Shown: positions 26,070 through 35,700 of the stretch, one piece after another
How the letters are laid out: the number at the start of each line of letters is the position of its first letter
Position numbering within the stretch: position 1 is the first letter of the stretch
Position numbers and translations under genes: made by a program
Origin: Affinundibacterium macrobrachii
GTDB lineage: Bacteria; Pseudomonadota; Gammaproteobacteria; Burkholderiales; Burkholderiaceae_D
Direction of reading: 5' to 3'
Length of the DNA stretch: 64,000 bases
NCBI RefSeq assembly: GCF_014652415.1
Contig: NZ_BMYT01000003.1
Coordinates: 620,001-684,000, forward strand
The notes under the pieces: model-generated
Databases searched by the model: none
The model's input: the letters and a program-made list of their open reading frames with translations, nothing else
Told to the model about the DNA's origin: nothing

Positions 26070-26504
26070 ATGGACGCACTAGATCAACAACTCATCAGCT
26101 TGTTACGCACCGATGCGCGGATGAGCATCGCCACCCTCGCACACAAGCTCAAAGTATCACGCGGTACGATTACAAATCGCATCACCAAACTCGAAGACGA
26201 TGGCATCATCGTCGGCTATACGGTACGTCTTCGTCCCGATGCCCAACAAAACGAAATTCATGCATGGATCAGCATCGCCGTCGAAGGGAATGAGACCCGC
26301 GCGGTTATTGCTTCCTTATTAGGCGAACCGGGCATAGAAGAAATTCACGACACAAATGGTCGCTGGGATTTATTAGCCAGTCTACGCGCAGCTAATTTGT
26401 CTGAACTTTCATCCGTACTAGAAAGAATACGTTTGATTAAAGCGATACAAAATACCGAGACCAGTATTCATTTGCAGACTTATCGTACTTCTAGCAAGAC
26501 ATAA
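26070..26504 (+). CDS. Lrp/AsnC family transcriptional regulator
   Basis: A small regulator with an N-terminal helix-turn-helix ('MDALDQQLISLLRTDARMS' then 'LAHKLKVSRGTITNRITKL') and a RAM effector-binding domain ('HAWISIAVEGNETRAVIASL', 'HDTNGRWDLLASLRA'). I chose the ATG at 26070 because family members start just before the LDxxD motif; in-frame ATGs at 26040 and 26010 would add 10 or 20 residues, and none of the three has a clear ribosome-binding site. It is probably an amino-acid responsive regulator of the divergent ornithine cyclodeaminase gene. Confidence 0.87.
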   Translation: MDALDQQLISLLRTDARMSIATLAHKLKVSRGTITNRITKLEDDGIIVGYTVRLRPDAQQNEIHAWISIAVEGNETRAVIASLLGEPGIEEIHDTNGRWDLLASLRAANLSELSSVLERIRLIKAIQNTETSIHLQTYRTSSKT

Positions 26505-26701
26505 AATAAGTTCATCACAAACTATCTATCCAAACAAATTCAGCACTTCAAATCTTGTAAAAGATAATCACAAAAATCCCTAGCTTATTAAACAAGCGTA
26601 GCACTTAGGCACAATTTCTGCTTTAACCCAAACTGAAATAATGCAATTGAACTCAACACACGAGTTTCCATGCATAAGAAAAATAAACTTAGGGATGAAC
26701 G

Positions 26702-27121
26702 ATGAACTTCTTCAAAAGACTTTTAGGCATCGATAAGAGTGCCGATAAAAAATCTTCACTCAAGCAAACGCCAGAAATCAAAGCCGCACAAGAACGTATC
26801 AAAGCACGACAAGAAAAAGAAGCGAAATTAGCAAGCGAAAAACAAAAACAAGAACGCGTGCTTAAAACGCAAAGTGCATCGGCTCGCGCTTCGCATCATC
26901 AATCCGTATCAGCACAAGAAGAATTGCGCCGCTTAGAAAGAAGAGCGCAACAACATCATCAGGACAAACTACAAGCCGATAGCGGCATAATGGCAAATAG
27001 CAAAATGGACTTATGGATGAACAGCATCGCACCAGAAGATCCACCTGATACCATCGCACCACACCTACGCATCCCCGATACCGTCTTTAATGTAGAGACG
27101 AATAAATTCGAAAAATCCTGA
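26702..27121 (+). CDS. Unknown basic coiled-coil protein
   Basis: A 139-residue hydrophilic protein. Residues 25-95 are almost entirely Lys, Glu, Gln, Arg and Ala and predict a long helix or coiled coil (for example 'AAQERIKARQEKEAKLASEK'); the C-terminal 40 residues are Pro-rich and mixed. The N-terminus MNFFKRLLGID is a short amphipathic patch that may touch the membrane. A ribosome-binding site (AGGGATG) precedes the ATG. I do not recognise the family. Confidence 0.6.
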   Translation: MNFFKRLLGIDKSADKKSSLKQTPEIKAAQERIKARQEKEAKLASEKQKQERVLKTQSASARASHHQSVSAQEELRRLERRAQQHHQDKLQADSGIMANSKMDLWMNSIAPEDPPDTIAPHLRIPDTVFNVETNKFEKS

Positions 27122-27423
27122 TTACATGTAAATTAGCGCAATGTTTTACAGGTGATCAGCGCTTGAATGATTTCGACCGTGAGCGTTCCATCTAGCTATT
27201 TTGCAAGTCAACTAAGCATGCAGCAAAACAACACGATCACCAATCGTCGTACGTGTCACATCCTCGTCATCAAAACTTGAAACAATCAGCAGCAATTTAG
27301 GTTCGGCAATGACGCGCCTATCGAAGGTACTTTTTACGTACTTTTTTGCGTGCTGATTTGAAGTACTCATTTGAAGTACTTATGTGCATTTTCATTTCAT
27401 TTTTTAATTTACGAAGGATCTTC
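27122..27423. other. Intergenic region with a 12-base tandem repeat
   Basis: No gene is visible. ATTTGAAGTACT occurs twice, at 27356-27367 and 27369-27380, one base apart, about 45 bases before the next start. Two closely spaced identical half-sites on one face of the DNA could be a regulator-binding site for the downstream lipoprotein gene. This is a guess. Confidence 0.4.
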
Positions 27424-29076
27424 ATGTTGAAATCTGGCCGACGCCATTTAATGGCATCTCTCATCATTCCTATCTCTATCTTAAGCGGCTGTGGCGGCAG
27501 TAACGATGAGGTCAAAGAGACCACCACTCCGGTTGCACCAACGCCAGTCAGCATGACATTAGAGAAAATCGGCAGCTATGATGGTGTCGCACTTGGTGCT
27601 GCGGAGATCACTGCGTTTGATCCTGCCAGCAAGCGACTCTTTGTGGTGAATGGTGCTAATGGTTCTGTTGATGTGCTCGACTTAACTAACCCAACTACGC
27701 CGAAATTAATTAGCACCATCAATGTCAGCAGCCTTGGCGGTGGTGTCAACAGTGTGGCGGTTCATGATGGCTTAGTCGCACTCGCAATCGAAGCAAAACA
27801 AAAAACTTCACCTGGCGTAGTCGCCTTTTACAACGCAGCTGATTTGAAACTGCTGCACTCCGTCACAGTCGGCGCTCTACCCGATATGCTGACTTTCACC
27901 TCCGATGGAAAAAGCTTATTGGTCGCCAATGAAGGCGAACCAAATAGCTATGGCTTAGCCGACTCGGTCGATCCAGAAGGCTCAATCAGCGTGATCACAG
28001 TCAATCGCAGCGGAACTTCAACTGTTAGCACAGCGGACTTCAAAGCCTATATTGGTAAAGAAGCCGAGCTACGCAGCAGTGGCGTACGCATCTACGGTCC
28101 TGGCGCGAATGCAGCGCAAGATATAGAACCTGAATACATCGCCATCAGTGCGGATAACAAAACGGCTTATGTGACTCTGCAAGAAAACAATGCGATTGCG
28201 ATCGTCGATATTGCAACGGCAAAAGTCACCGCAATCAAGCCATTGGGATTTAAAAATCATAATGTCGCTGGCGCTGGTTTAGATGCAAGTGATGAAGATG
28301 GCGGTACCAACACCAATAGCGGAACGCCTGCAATTAAAATTGTTCCGCAGCCAGTAAAAGGCATGTATTTACCTGACGCGATTGCGCGCTACACCATCAA
28401 TGGAAGCACTTATTTGATTACCGCGAATGAAGGTGATGCCCGCGCCGATTGGCCTGGATTTAATGAAGAAACGCGCGTAGCCACGCATTGCAAACTGGGT
28501 TTAGATCCAGCAATATTCGGCAGCGATGCAGCTAACTGGTTATTTGATTCCAATCTCGGACGCTTGCGTATCACCACGACACCAAATGGTGGCAGCGCAG
28601 GTAAAAATGCAGCGGGACTCTGTACTGATTTATATGCCTTTGGCGCACGTTCATTCTCGATCTGGTCTAGCGACATCGTACGTGTTTACGATTCTGGCGA
28701 TGAACTGGAGCAACGTACCAAAGCGCTCAACAATGTTGCGTTCAATGCCAGCCATGACAACAATACACTTGATGGACGCAGCGCCAGCAAAGGCCCTGAA
28801 CCTGAAGGCGTGGTAGTCGGTACTTTTGGTAACAAGACTTATGCCTTTATCGGTATGGAACGTGTTGGCGGTGTGATCGTGTATGACGTCAGCAATCCAA
28901 ACGCACCTAGTTATGTAACTTACCTCAATACCCGCAATGCACTAACAGGTGATCGCGGTCCAGAAGGTTTAACTTTGATCGCCGCAGACAAGTCACCGAA
29001 TAGCAAACCCTTGCTCATTGTTGGCAATGAAGTCAGTGGTACGACTGCGGTCTATCAACTGAATTTGACTTACTAA
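27424..29076 (+). CDS. Choice-of-anchor I family lipoprotein (beta-propeller)
   Basis: A 550-residue exported lipoprotein started at the ATG at 27424, with GAAGGA upstream. The signal ends in SILSGCGG (Cys near residue 23). The rest matches the choice-of-anchor I family: repeated blade-like strands such as 'RLFVVNGANGSVDVLDL', 'GALPDMLTFTSDGKSLLVANEGEPNSY' (landmark near 150-175), 'YLITANEGDARADWPGF' and 'GDRGPEGLTLI'. Relatives are secreted or surface-attached by different C-terminal anchors; this one is lipid-anchored at its N-terminus. Some are associated with phosphatase or phytase-like activity, but no catalytic motif is convincing here. Confidence 0.83.
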   Translation: MLKSGRRHLMASLIIPISILSGCGGSNDEVKETTTPVAPTPVSMTLEKIGSYDGVALGAAEITAFDPASKRLFVVNGANGSVDVLDLTNPTTPKLISTINVSSLGGGVNSVAVHDGLVALAIEAKQKTSPGVVAFYNAADLKLLHSVTVGALPDMLTFTSDGKSLLVANEGEPNSYGLADSVDPEGSISVITVNRSGTSTVSTADFKAYIGKEAELRSSGVRIYGPGANAAQDIEPEYIAISADNKTAYVTLQENNAIAIVDIATAKVTAIKPLGFKNHNVAGAGLDASDEDGGTNTNSGTPAIKIVPQPVKGMYLPDAIARYTINGSTYLITANEGDARADWPGFNEETRVATHCKLGLDPAIFGSDAANWLFDSNLGRLRITTTPNGGSAGKNAAGLCTDLYAFGARSFSIWSSDIVRVYDSGDELEQRTKALNNVAFNASHDNNTLDGRSASKGPEPEGVVVGTFGNKTYAFIGMERVGGVIVYDVSNPNAPSYVTYLNTRNALTGDRGPEGLTLIAADKSPNSKPLLIVGNEVSGTTAVYQLNLTY

Positions 29077-29142
29077 CTCTGCGACTATCTTGGGACTAAT
29101 TAAGAGCGCAAAGAGTATAAAAAGATAGTTATTGTGGATATA

Positions 29143-29193
29143 GAATCAGCGCAGATTGAAGCAAGAAATTCAAGCGACAATCTACGCTGATTC
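29143..29193. repeat. Long intergenic hairpin between convergent genes
   Basis: GAATCAGCGCAGATTG at 29143-29158 and CAATCTACGCTGATTC at 29178-29193 pair with a single mismatch. No T-run follows on either strand. It may mark a transcript end or a short mobile palindromic element. Confidence 0.6.
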
Positions 29194-29218
29194 GCACAAT
29201 ACTAGACCGACAACAAGC

Positions 29219-30025
29219 TTAATCCCAAGCAGTCGCGGGTATCTCTCCCAAGCCTTTAAAAACAGGCTGACTAAACCAGTAGCCCTGCATCAACTTGATG
29301 CCAATCGAAAACAGAAAATCACGCTCGGCGCGTGTTTCTATCCCTTCGGCCAAAATCTGAATGTTCAATTCTCGGCAGATCGTGGCGATCCCTCTTACAA
29401 TCGCTTGACGCGCTTTATCGGTATCAATACCACGCACCAAATCCATATCAATCTTAATGATGTCGGGCTGATATTCAGACAGTAAATTCAAACCCGCATA
29501 ACCCGCACCAAAATCGTCGATCGCGGTTCTAAAACCGAAATTGCGATACTGTCTAAAGATATTCACCAAATGTGGTCGATCTTGAACGCGCTCGCCTTCG
29601 GTTACTTCAAAGATGATTTTCTCAATCGGGAAGTTATGTTCACGCGCAGCCTCGAAAGTGGTTCGAATACACACTTCTGGTTTGTATACAGCATTAGGTA
29701 AGAAATTGATCGACAAAAATTCTTGCATACCCAAGCGCGCCGCCCCCTGCACAGCTTTTACTCGACACAATTGATCAAAACGATAGCGATTACGATCATT
29801 CACTTGCGCTAAAACACTCGCTGCAGATTCCCCGTTTGGACCACGTACCAAAGCTTCGTGCGCAAAAATAGTTCGCGATGCAAAATCGACGATAGGCTGG
29901 TAGGCAAATTCAATCTCAATCTCAAACGGACTGTCGCTTCGGCAACCACCACAAGCATCACTTGCAGCTAGCGATTCGGCATCATTAGCGCCTTGTAAAA
30001 ATACGGGGATAGTTGGATTGGTCAT
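29219..30025 (-). CDS. EAL domain protein, putative c-di-GMP phosphodiesterase
   Basis: A 268-residue protein that is almost entirely an EAL domain. The residues needed for c-di-GMP hydrolysis are visible: HEALVRG (the EAL motif), the Asn in 'SINFLPN', 'FEVTEGE', 'DDFGAGYAG', the Lys in 'IIKIDMDLV', the Glu in 'LAEGIET' and the Gln in 'MQGYWFS'. It should therefore be active, opening c-di-GMP to pGpG. The N-terminal 30 residues contain 'CGGC', a possible metal or redox site, with no sensor domain. It stands alone. Confidence 0.9.
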   Translation of the reverse strand: MTNPTIPVFLQGANDAESLAASDACGGCRSDSPFEIEIEFAYQPIVDFASRTIFAHEALVRGPNGESAASVLAQVNDRNRYRFDQLCRVKAVQGAARLGMQEFLSINFLPNAVYKPEVCIRTTFEAAREHNFPIEKIIFEVTEGERVQDRPHLVNIFRQYRNFGFRTAIDDFGAGYAGLNLLSEYQPDIIKIDMDLVRGIDTDKARQAIVRGIATICRELNIQILAEGIETRAERDFLFSIGIKLMQGYWFSQPVFKGLGEIPATAWD

Positions 30026-30203
30026 ATCGATCTAGATGCGCGCTACCTCATACATAGGTTCAACCAACTATATGTCAATGCGGAGACTCAAATCAAGAGG
30101 AATTTTGGTTTGAGTAAGGTACAGAAATGACATTATTGGTGAAGTCGTTTAAACATAAGGATTTAAGAAAAATATGCTGTGTCACAAAATACCAACAACC
30201 AAC

Positions 30204-30932
30204 TCAATTAGCATTTTTATCTAATTTTAAAATTCGAGAAACATGTTCTTTGTATACACGACCAACCGGAATGAGCGTGCTACCTAGTTCAATTTCATTT
30301 GCACTGATTAAGCTAATCGCATGATGAGCGATGATATAAGAACGATGTACGCGACTAAATTTATCCTTCGGCAAAATCTTTTCAAAATCCGAAATTTTCA
30401 TCTGACTGAGGATATGGCCATCGGCATGATAGACCGAGGTGAAGTTGCCATTCGCTTTAATATAAATAAGCGCATCGAGTGCGACCTGATGCTGCTTTTT
30501 GTCGTCCTTGATGAAAATATGTTTTGCCATAGACGAAGTGCTACCAGACTGCGCTTGCAGCAGCACTGCTTGTTTGGCGATATCTTTTTCTACCTTTTCA
30601 ATCGCATGGGAAAAACGCTGTAAATTAAATGGCTTCAACAGATAATCGGTGATCGCATATTCATAGCTTTCTAAAGCGTAATCCTTATGTGCAGAAATAA
30701 CGATGACGTGTGGCGGGTCGACCAGATTTTGTAAAAATTCAAAACCACTTTGCGCAGGCATTTGAACATCCAAGAAAATCAAATCCACTTTTTGCGTATC
30801 TAGCAAAACCTGCGCATCCGCAGCACGAAATGCGCTACCGACAAAGTGCAAGCTTCCCAATGTATCGGCAAATTGCCGAATCAATGTATGCACAATAGGT
30901 TCATCATCGATAATCAGATAATTTAAAGCCAT
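30204..30932 (-). CDS. LytTR family response regulator
   Basis: A 242-residue regulator. Receiver domain: 'LNYLIIDDEPIVHTLI' with the acidic pocket, phospho-Asp in 'LIFLDVQMPAQ' (near residue 55) and the Lys in 'YLLKPF'. The C-terminal LytTR DNA-binding domain follows ('ALIYIKANGNFTSVYH', 'FSRVHRSYIIAHHAISLI'). It is the partner of the adjacent LytS-like kinase, 33 bases upstream in the same operon. The divergent exporter operon is a likely target. Confidence 0.92.
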   Translation of the reverse strand: MALNYLIIDDEPIVHTLIRQFADTLGSLHFVGSAFRAADAQVLLDTQKVDLIFLDVQMPAQSGFEFLQNLVDPPHVIVISAHKDYALESYEYAITDYLLKPFNLQRFSHAIEKVEKDIAKQAVLLQAQSGSTSSMAKHIFIKDDKKQHQVALDALIYIKANGNFTSVYHADGHILSQMKISDFEKILPKDKFSRVHRSYIIAHHAISLISANEIELGSTLIPVGRVYKEHVSRILKLDKNAN

Positions 30933-30965
30933 AGTCGTTCTTTTGTAGTCCTTATTTTAGAATTG

Positions 30966-31745
30966 CTAACTTAAGTCGATATTCACTTCGGCTCGATAAC
31001 GGTCACCGCTAAGCTCGGTACGATACTGATGCTTATTCGGGAACAACAAAGCGAGTCGTCGCTTTATGTTCTCAGTCCCTAAGCCACCTTGCCCACGTTG
31101 TCGTTTATTTTTCTCTAGCACCTGCGCATCAAAATTATTTTCTATCGTAAATGCAATCGACTTCGCATTCGTGCGTAAGCTAAATTCAATGAAGGGATCG
31201 AGGCTCAAGGTCTCTACACCGTGCTTAAACGCATTCTCCAATAAATTGATAAACAATAAGGGCGGTATGCGTTGCTCAGGGTTTTCTATCTGTTGATCAA
31301 AACGAATCGCAATTCTATGCTGCTGACGAATTTGATTGAGTTCGACAAAATTTTCGAGATAGGCGATTTCTTCCTTCACACTCACGCTATCTTTGCGTCC
31401 ATCATAAATCGTAAAGCGCATCATTTGCGCCAACTTATGTATGACTTCTGGTGCAAGATCCGATTTGGCAATCGCCAAGCCATACAAGTTATTCAATGTA
31501 TTGAAAAAGAAATGCGGATTAATTTGACTCTTCAATAAATTCAATTCAGCCTTCAGGGTTTCTTGCTGTAAATGATCGATGACTTGCGCTTGCTTGTATT
31601 TATCGACGATCAAATAAACGATAGGAATCATCAATGATAGCGTCACAAACACCATCAATAAATCGGCATTATTGAGACGATAGATGGCATACAAAAGAGC
31701 GGCATAAATGCCACTCGCAATACTAATTTTGATGAGCGTTTTCAA
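30966..31745 (-). CDS. LytS-like sensor histidine kinase
   Basis: A 259-residue membrane kinase with two membrane segments at the N-terminus (about residues 7-23 and 28-48) and a His_kinase/HATPase core: 'LKSQINPHFFFNTLNNLYGL' with the phospho-acceptor His near residue 80, 'PPLLFINLLENAFKHGV' as N box and 'GQGGLGTENIKRRL' as G box. There is no obvious extracellular sensor domain, so it may sense membrane or transporter state, as in peptide-exporter-linked systems. It is divergent from the ABC exporter genes. Confidence 0.9.
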   Translation of the reverse strand: MKTLIKISIASGIYAALLYAIYRLNNADLLMVFVTLSLMIPIVYLIVDKYKQAQVIDHLQQETLKAELNLLKSQINPHFFFNTLNNLYGLAIAKSDLAPEVIHKLAQMMRFTIYDGRKDSVSVKEEIAYLENFVELNQIRQQHRIAIRFDQQIENPEQRIPPLLFINLLENAFKHGVETLSLDPFIEFSLRTNAKSIAFTIENNFDAQVLEKNKRQRGQGGLGTENIKRRLALLFPNKHQYRTELSGDRYRAEVNIDLS

Positions 31746-31878
31746 GGATCTACAGTGGTGAATTGGTTGTTCGACATGGTTTAAGCGTCGTTCGTCATTA
31801 GCTTATTTATTTTTATTTTACTAGCAGTATGATGAAATCGATCAATACTTTTTGTGCTACCAGCCGGAATTTCTAATT

Positions 31879-32769
31879 ATGCTCACACTACGTAATCTCT
31901 CAAAAACCTATGACAATGGCGTGCAAGCCTTGAAGGCGATCTCGCTTGATATCGAACCGGGTTTATTTGGATTGTTAGGCCCGAATGGCGCTGGCAAATC
32001 CACCTTAATGCGTACCATCGCAACGCTACAACAAGCCAGTCATGGGCAAATCAGCTTTGACAATAAAGACGTGATTCAGAACCCGAATGTCTTACGTAGT
32101 TGCCTCGGCTATTTACCGCAAGAATTCGGGGTTTATCCCAAAGTATCTTGCTATGACTTGCTCGATCACATCGCACTACTCAAAGGCGTGGTTGACCATA
32201 AAGCACGCAAGGCGCAAATCGAACAATTGCTACACCAAACGAATTTGTACGACGTTAGAAAGAAAGATGTGAGTTCTTATTCTGGCGGCATGCGTCAACG
32301 TTTTGGTATTGCGCAAGCGCTACTTGGCTCGCCACGATTGATCATCGTAGATGAACCCACCGCCGGACTCGATCCGCAAGAGCGTAATCGCTTTCATAAT
32401 TTATTATGCGAGATCAGCGAGAACGTGATCGTCATTCTGTCTACCCACATCGTTGAAGACGTAAGTCAACTTTGTCCTAACATGGCGATTTTGATCAATG
32501 GAGAAGTAAGGCTGCAAGGCAAACCCGCCCATTTGATACAAGAAATTGATGGCACGATCTGGAGCAAGCTGCTGCCGCGCAATCAAACTGAACAATACAG
32601 AGATAAATACAATGTTATCTCAGAGAGATTAGTCGTCGGTCAAACACAGATACTCGTGCAAAGCGAATTCCAGCCAGAAATTGGTTTCGAACTGGTGTCC
32701 GCCAACCTTGAAGATGTGTATTTTGCGACCTTGAAAAAATTTGAGCAAGGAGCACAACATGTTCGGTAA
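31879..32769 (+). CDS. ABC transporter ATP-binding protein
   Basis: A 296-residue ATPase when started at the ATG at 31879 (MLTLRNLSKTYDNG). Walker A is 'GLLGPNGAGKSTLMRTIA' near residue 37, the signature is 'SSYSGGMRQRFGIAQALLG' near 138, Walker B is 'LIIVDEPTAGLD', and the switch His is in 'VILSTHIVED'. It resembles the NatA/CcmA-like exporters. Its stop overlaps the permease gene by 11 bases, which implies coupling. Confidence 0.93.
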   Translation: MLTLRNLSKTYDNGVQALKAISLDIEPGLFGLLGPNGAGKSTLMRTIATLQQASHGQISFDNKDVIQNPNVLRSCLGYLPQEFGVYPKVSCYDLLDHIALLKGVVDHKARKAQIEQLLHQTNLYDVRKKDVSSYSGGMRQRFGIAQALLGSPRLIIVDEPTAGLDPQERNRFHNLLCEISENVIVILSTHIVEDVSQLCPNMAILINGEVRLQGKPAHLIQEIDGTIWSKLLPRNQTEQYRDKYNVISERLVVGQTQILVQSEFQPEIGFELVSANLEDVYFATLKKFEQGAQHVR

Positions 32770-35700
32770 TATGTTCGGTAACTTGCTCAAGTTTGAATTC
32801 AAAATCTATCTCAAACAAGCTGGACTATGGTTAGGTGTCTTGCTGTTTTCTGCACTAGCTGCACTCATCACGACCCAACGCAGCTTTGCCAATTCTTCGT
32901 ACGCGATTACGCAAACCTTGCTCTTCATCTCCCCGAATATTATTTTTTTGGTGTGCGTATTAGCGACGCCGGTATTGCTAAGAGATAGCCAGCATAAATT
33001 CGAATCCTTCATTTACACCACGCCACTCGACAAATTTGTTTATCTGGTCAGTCGTTACTTAGGCTTAATGTTAGCGAGCTTATTGGTGATGATAATCATG
33101 ATGTTGGCAATGATGACGACCGCCCTATTTCTTGATCCGAAACAGGCAGGTAATTTCAATCCGTTTTACTACTTGTCTAGTTTCGCGATTTTCATCGTGC
33201 CGAATGTCTTGCTCTGTGTTTCCATTATATTTTCGACTGCGATATTTACTAAAAATACCTTAGCCATGTATGTCGCAGCAATCGTGGTTTATGTGTTGTA
33301 TATCATCGGTTCAGTTTTAGGGAACTCACCTATCCTCGCCAATTCTTCTCCGCTTACCGCAGGCAACTACGGCTTCTCTGCTTTACTTGAGCCTTACGGA
33401 CTAATCGCATTTTTTGAGCAGTCCGCCTATTGGACAAGCACGCAAAGAAATCAACTAGAACCAACGTTGGCAGGTAGCCTGTTGAGCAATCGTCTACTGT
33501 GGCTTGCCGTCAGTGCAGCGATGTTTGCTTACACTTATCAAAAGTTTTCTTTCAAATTATTCGAAGAAAATTCAAAGAAAAAGCAGGCTACAGAAACAAC
33601 GATTGCAGAACCGATTCAGTCATACAAAGCGGTGAATCCACGCCACAACTTGGAAGATTTTCATATCGATATTTGGTTTTCTAAACTCAAACTGGAATAC
33701 TTGAGTCTGGCGAAAAGTCGCGTGTTCTTGGTGTTGGCACTCATCACCATCGTCTTCACTGCGGTGCATCTGCTGAGCGAAATCTTGACCGGGCCTATCA
33801 ATGGTGGGCGGCCTTACTATGCGACTACGGGAATGATTTTAGAATCACTAATTGAACCCTTAGTCATCTTTGGACAATTGATCGCGATTGTGTACGCGGT
33901 TGAACTCTATTGGAATGATAGAGCCGTGAATTTTCACGCTATCATCGATGCTAGCCCGACTAATAATCTCACTTTTTATCTAGCGAAACTCTGTAATGTG
34001 GTGGCTATTTTGTTTAGCTTCATCACACTCAGCGTGTTGACCGCGATTGCGTTCCAACTGATTCTCGGTCTACAGCGTGGCATGCATGAAATTAATCTTT
34101 CGCAGTATGTTCTGCTGTATTACTACGCGGGCATTCCCATTTTGTTGGTGGCTTTGTTTTGCCTATTTTTGCAGGGATTTGCAAAGAACAAAGCGATCGG
34201 TTTGCTATTGGGCATGGGCGTATTTTGTTTAAACATCATCTGGAAAACCTTCAGCATCAAACATCCTTTGTTGGTATTCGCGTATGTTCCCAAATTCTAT
34301 TACTCAGAAATGGCGGATACGATTTATCACCATGAAGCCTTTCATTGGATTAGCGCCTATTGGCTATCGCTAGGCGGCTTATTCGCGCTGCTTTCTGTAC
34401 TTTATTGGCGCCGTGGCGACTACAGTATTTTCAGCAATATGATAAGCAATGGTGGAAGCCGTAAGTGGACCTCGACAAGTCGCGTCTTATTGTTATGCGT
34501 CCTCATCAGCTTTATCGGCACGGGTAGCTATGTGTTCTATCAAACCAATGTTTTCAATAGCTATATGAGCGCCAAAGAGAAGTTGGCTTGGATGGCGCAT
34601 TACGAAAAGAGCTACGAACAATACAAGAACATGCCGCAACCAAGTATAGAAAGTGTCAAGGTTGAATTGCATATTCAACCCGAGCAACGTTCCTATCAAG
34701 CTACAGGCCAGTTACAAATTCGCAATCAAACATCAAAGACCATTCATAAGATTATGGTGAATGTGTTGAGGCAAGCTCACCTTCAACACAGTGTCAAATT
34801 GCAAGGTGCAAAACAAGCGTCTTATGATGCGGCTTATCAAACTTATTGGTTCGTCTTAGACCACCCCATGCAGGCGCAGGAGAGTAGACAACTCACATTT
34901 ACTTTGGATGTCACGCATAATGCATTTACCAAATTAGATGGCGAACATTGGGTCACTCAAGGAGGTAGCTATATCGAGCTAGAGGACGTGTTGCCGCAAT
35001 TTGGCTTTGATCAACGCTATATGATTAGTGATGAACAAGAACGACTCAAACATGGCTTGGCAGCGGTCGAGTTGGCGGCACCGACGGCGCAAGATCAACT
35101 GAGCAAAGACGATAATGTGACCTATGAAGCGACGCTATCAATGCCCATCGCAAGCCAACAAACCGTCGTCACGGTTGGTCAGTTACAAAGAGAATGGCAA
35201 GATGAAGGACGCCGCTATTTTCACTACAAGAGTCATCAAAAAGTAGGATTGCAATTAGCCATCGTTGCAGCCGACTTTCACACCACAAAAGCACAACACA
35301 AGGATGTGAACATCCAACTATATCGCAGCCCTAAGCACGATAAAGATGATGCCTTAATGCTAGAAGCTTTGACGCAAACCATGGATTATTTTGCGACGCA
35401 TATACAGCCGTATACCGACAAAGAATATAGCGTAGTCGAACTCCCTTACTTCGCCAAAGCGCAATCATTCGGTAGCGCGCAGCCGGGTATGTATTTGGGT
35501 GTAGAAAATCGTTTCTTCAATTTAGATAATCGCGGCATAAAAAGTAATCCATTATTGAATGGTGTTTCACATGAGTTTGCACACCACTTTTTCGGATTTG
35601 CCGTTGATCCAAATTACGTTGGCGGCTACCCCATGTTGACCGAAGTATTATGCAAATACATAGAACTCGTCATGAGCAAGAAATACCAAGGCGAAGCAAG

